From: Pseudomonas ekonensis
GTDB lineage: Bacteria; Pseudomonadota; Gammaproteobacteria; Pseudomonadales; Pseudomonadaceae
Length of the DNA: 64,000 bases
Assembly (NCBI RefSeq): GCF_019145435.1
Contig: NZ_JAHSTS010000001.1
Span: 1,192,001 to 1,256,000, forward strand
Direction: 5' to 3'
Shown: one piece after another, positions 63,146 through 64,000 of the stretch
Layout: each line of letters begins with the position of its first letter
Position numbering within the stretch: position 1 is the stretch's first letter
The notes under the pieces: model-generated
Seen by the model: only the letters and a program-made list of their open reading frames with translations
The model's database searches: none
Told to the model about the DNA's origin: nothing
Position numbers and translations under genes: made by a program

Positions 63146-64000
63146 GCCGGGCAAGACCGGCAGCCTGATGCCCGTGGAAACGGCGTTGGCGCGATTGCTG
63201 GACATGGCCGAAGCCGCACCGATCGTCGAGCGCGAGCATTTGCCGTTGGCGCAGCTGGAGGGGCGGGTGTTGGCCGTCGATCTGGTGTCGACGCTGGATC
63301 TGCCGCCCTGGCCCAACAGCGCCATGGACGGTTACGCCCTGAACCTGAGCGACTGGACAGGGCAGCCCCTGCCGGTCAGTCAGAAGGTGTTCGCGGGGCA
63401 GGCGCCCGCCCCCTTGCAGCCCGGCACCTGCGCACGGATCTTCACCGGGGCTCCCGTGCCGGCCGGTGCCGATTGCGTGGAGATGCAGGAAAACAGCGAG
63501 GTCCAGGCCGACGGGCGCGTGCGTTTCCTCGAACCCCTGGTGGCCGGGCAGAACATCCGGCCCCAAGGCCAGGAAACCACTGCTGGCGAGTTGATCCTCA
63601 CGGCAGGAACCCGCCTCGGGCCGATTGAGCAGGGCCTCGCCGCGTCCTTGGGGTGTGCCGGGCTGGATGTCGTGCGCAAGGTGCGTGTCGCCGTGGTGTC
63701 GACGGGGGACGAGCTGATCGAACCTGGCCAGCCTCTGGGGCCGGGGCAGATCTACAACAGCAACCGGGTACTGCTGTGCAGTTGGTTGCAGCGCATGGGT
63801 TGCGAGGTGATCGATGCCGGCATTCTTCCGGACGACCTCGATGCCACCCGCGTGCGTCTGGGGCAGTTGCAGGATGTCGATCTGATTCTGTCCACGGGCG
63901 GGGTCTCGGTGGGGGAGGCTGATTTCCTTGGGGTCGCCTTGAGGGAAGAGGGTGAACTGGCGCTGTGGAAGCTGGCGATCAAACCTGGAAAACCGCTGAC
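63129..64000 (+). CDS. moeA: Molybdopterin molybdenumtransferase MoeA (partial, cut by window end)
   Basis: About 290 residues of MoeA are present. It has PPWPNSAMDGYAL, IFTGAPVPAGADCVEM, VVSTGDELIEPGQPL, ILSTGGVSVGEADF and KLAIKPGKPL. It inserts molybdate into the adenylylated cofactor. The start is GTG 63129, with ATG 63168 as an alternative; the GTG start overlaps moaB by 17 bases. The 3' end lies beyond the window. Confidence 0.93.
   Translation, partial: MNPAGKPGKTGSLMPVETALARLLDMAEAAPIVEREHLPLAQLEGRVLAVDLVSTLDLPPWPNSAMDGYALNLSDWTGQPLPVSQKVFAGQAPAPLQPGTCARIFTGAPVPAGADCVEMQENSEVQADGRVRFLEPLVAGQNIRPQGQETTAGELILTAGTRLGPIEQGLAASLGCAGLDVVRKVRVAVVSTGDELIEPGQPLGPGQIYNSNRVLLCSWLQRMGCEVIDAGILPDDLDATRVRLGQLQDVDLILSTGGVSVGEADFLGVALREEGELALWKLAIKPGKPL

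Overview
The window is chromosomal DNA from a Pseudomonas, most likely of the P. fluorescens lineage. The evidence is the high G+C content, the family of short extragenic palindromes built on TGTGGCGAGGGAGCTTGCTCCC or TGTAGGAGCGAGC, and genes typical of the genus: oprI, earP next to an EF-P with Arg32, sagS, and an OspR-type regulator next to a glutathione peroxidase. From memory, several blocks follow the P. aeruginosa gene order (tesA/L,D-transpeptidase/oprI; earP-efp-ohr-ohrR; class II DAHP synthase to deaD; tpm-htpX-alaA-msrB-gpx-ospR-sagS; dgt-rocS2-rocA2). This was not computed. I see no prophage, insertion sequence, CRISPR array, tRNA or rRNA. Both ends cut genes: an unrecognised C-terminus on the left and moeA on the right.

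Layout. 1-8.2 kb holds a CHAD protein, a thioesterase, an Mpo1-like membrane protein, a chemoreceptor, tatD, a lytic transglycosylase, DoxX and greB. 8.2-14 kb holds ybbP-ybbA divergent from tesA, an L,D-transpeptidase and oprI. 14.5-21.5 kb holds a type I DAHP synthase, a PilZ protein head to head with a thioredoxin/ketopantoate-reductase-like pair, a 5'-nucleotidase, a universal stress protein, cysB and a second Gre-family gene. 21.6-30 kb holds earP-efp, a lipase/esterase, ohr and ohrR, a TauE exporter between two LysR genes, a DUF1127 protein and a YcaQ-type glycosylase. 30-41 kb holds a class II DAHP synthase, a spermidine-synthase-like protein, a crotonase, deaD, a DODA-type dioxygenase, tpm, htpX, alaA, msrB, gpx and ospR. 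41-55 kb is a signalling block: SagS, a DUF815 ATPase with free-methionine sulfoxide reductase, then HD-GYP, BvgS-like hybrid kinase, BvgA-like regulator, dgt and an EAL protein. 55-64 kb holds a YqjD/YqjE-like membrane module, amt, a KefB/C-type antiporter, a glutaredoxin-like protein, a small gene behind a LexA-box match, a pseudouridine synthase, a YgdI/R lipoprotein, and mobA divergent from moaB-moeA.

How the genes work together. Two themes recur. One is thiol and peroxide defence: ohr/ohrR, gpx/ospR, msrB, msrC and glutaredoxin- and thioredoxin-like proteins, with two separate two-cysteine OhrR-type regulators. The other is cyclic-di-GMP and phosphorelay signalling: SagS, the BvgAS/Roc-like pair followed at once by an HD-GYP protein, an EAL-YkuI_C protein and a PilZ protein with a degenerate ligand motif.

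The most interesting regulatory signals read directly from the bases are three. First, a perfect palindrome TAGGAATATTCCTA upstream of the BvgA-like regulator, whose half-sites resemble the BvgA heptad. Second, a perfect palindromic LexA-box match CTGTATGCGCATACAG ahead of an uncharacterised 105-residue gene. Third, a palindrome AATTGCACGCAATT over the -35 of the gpx-ospR promoter.
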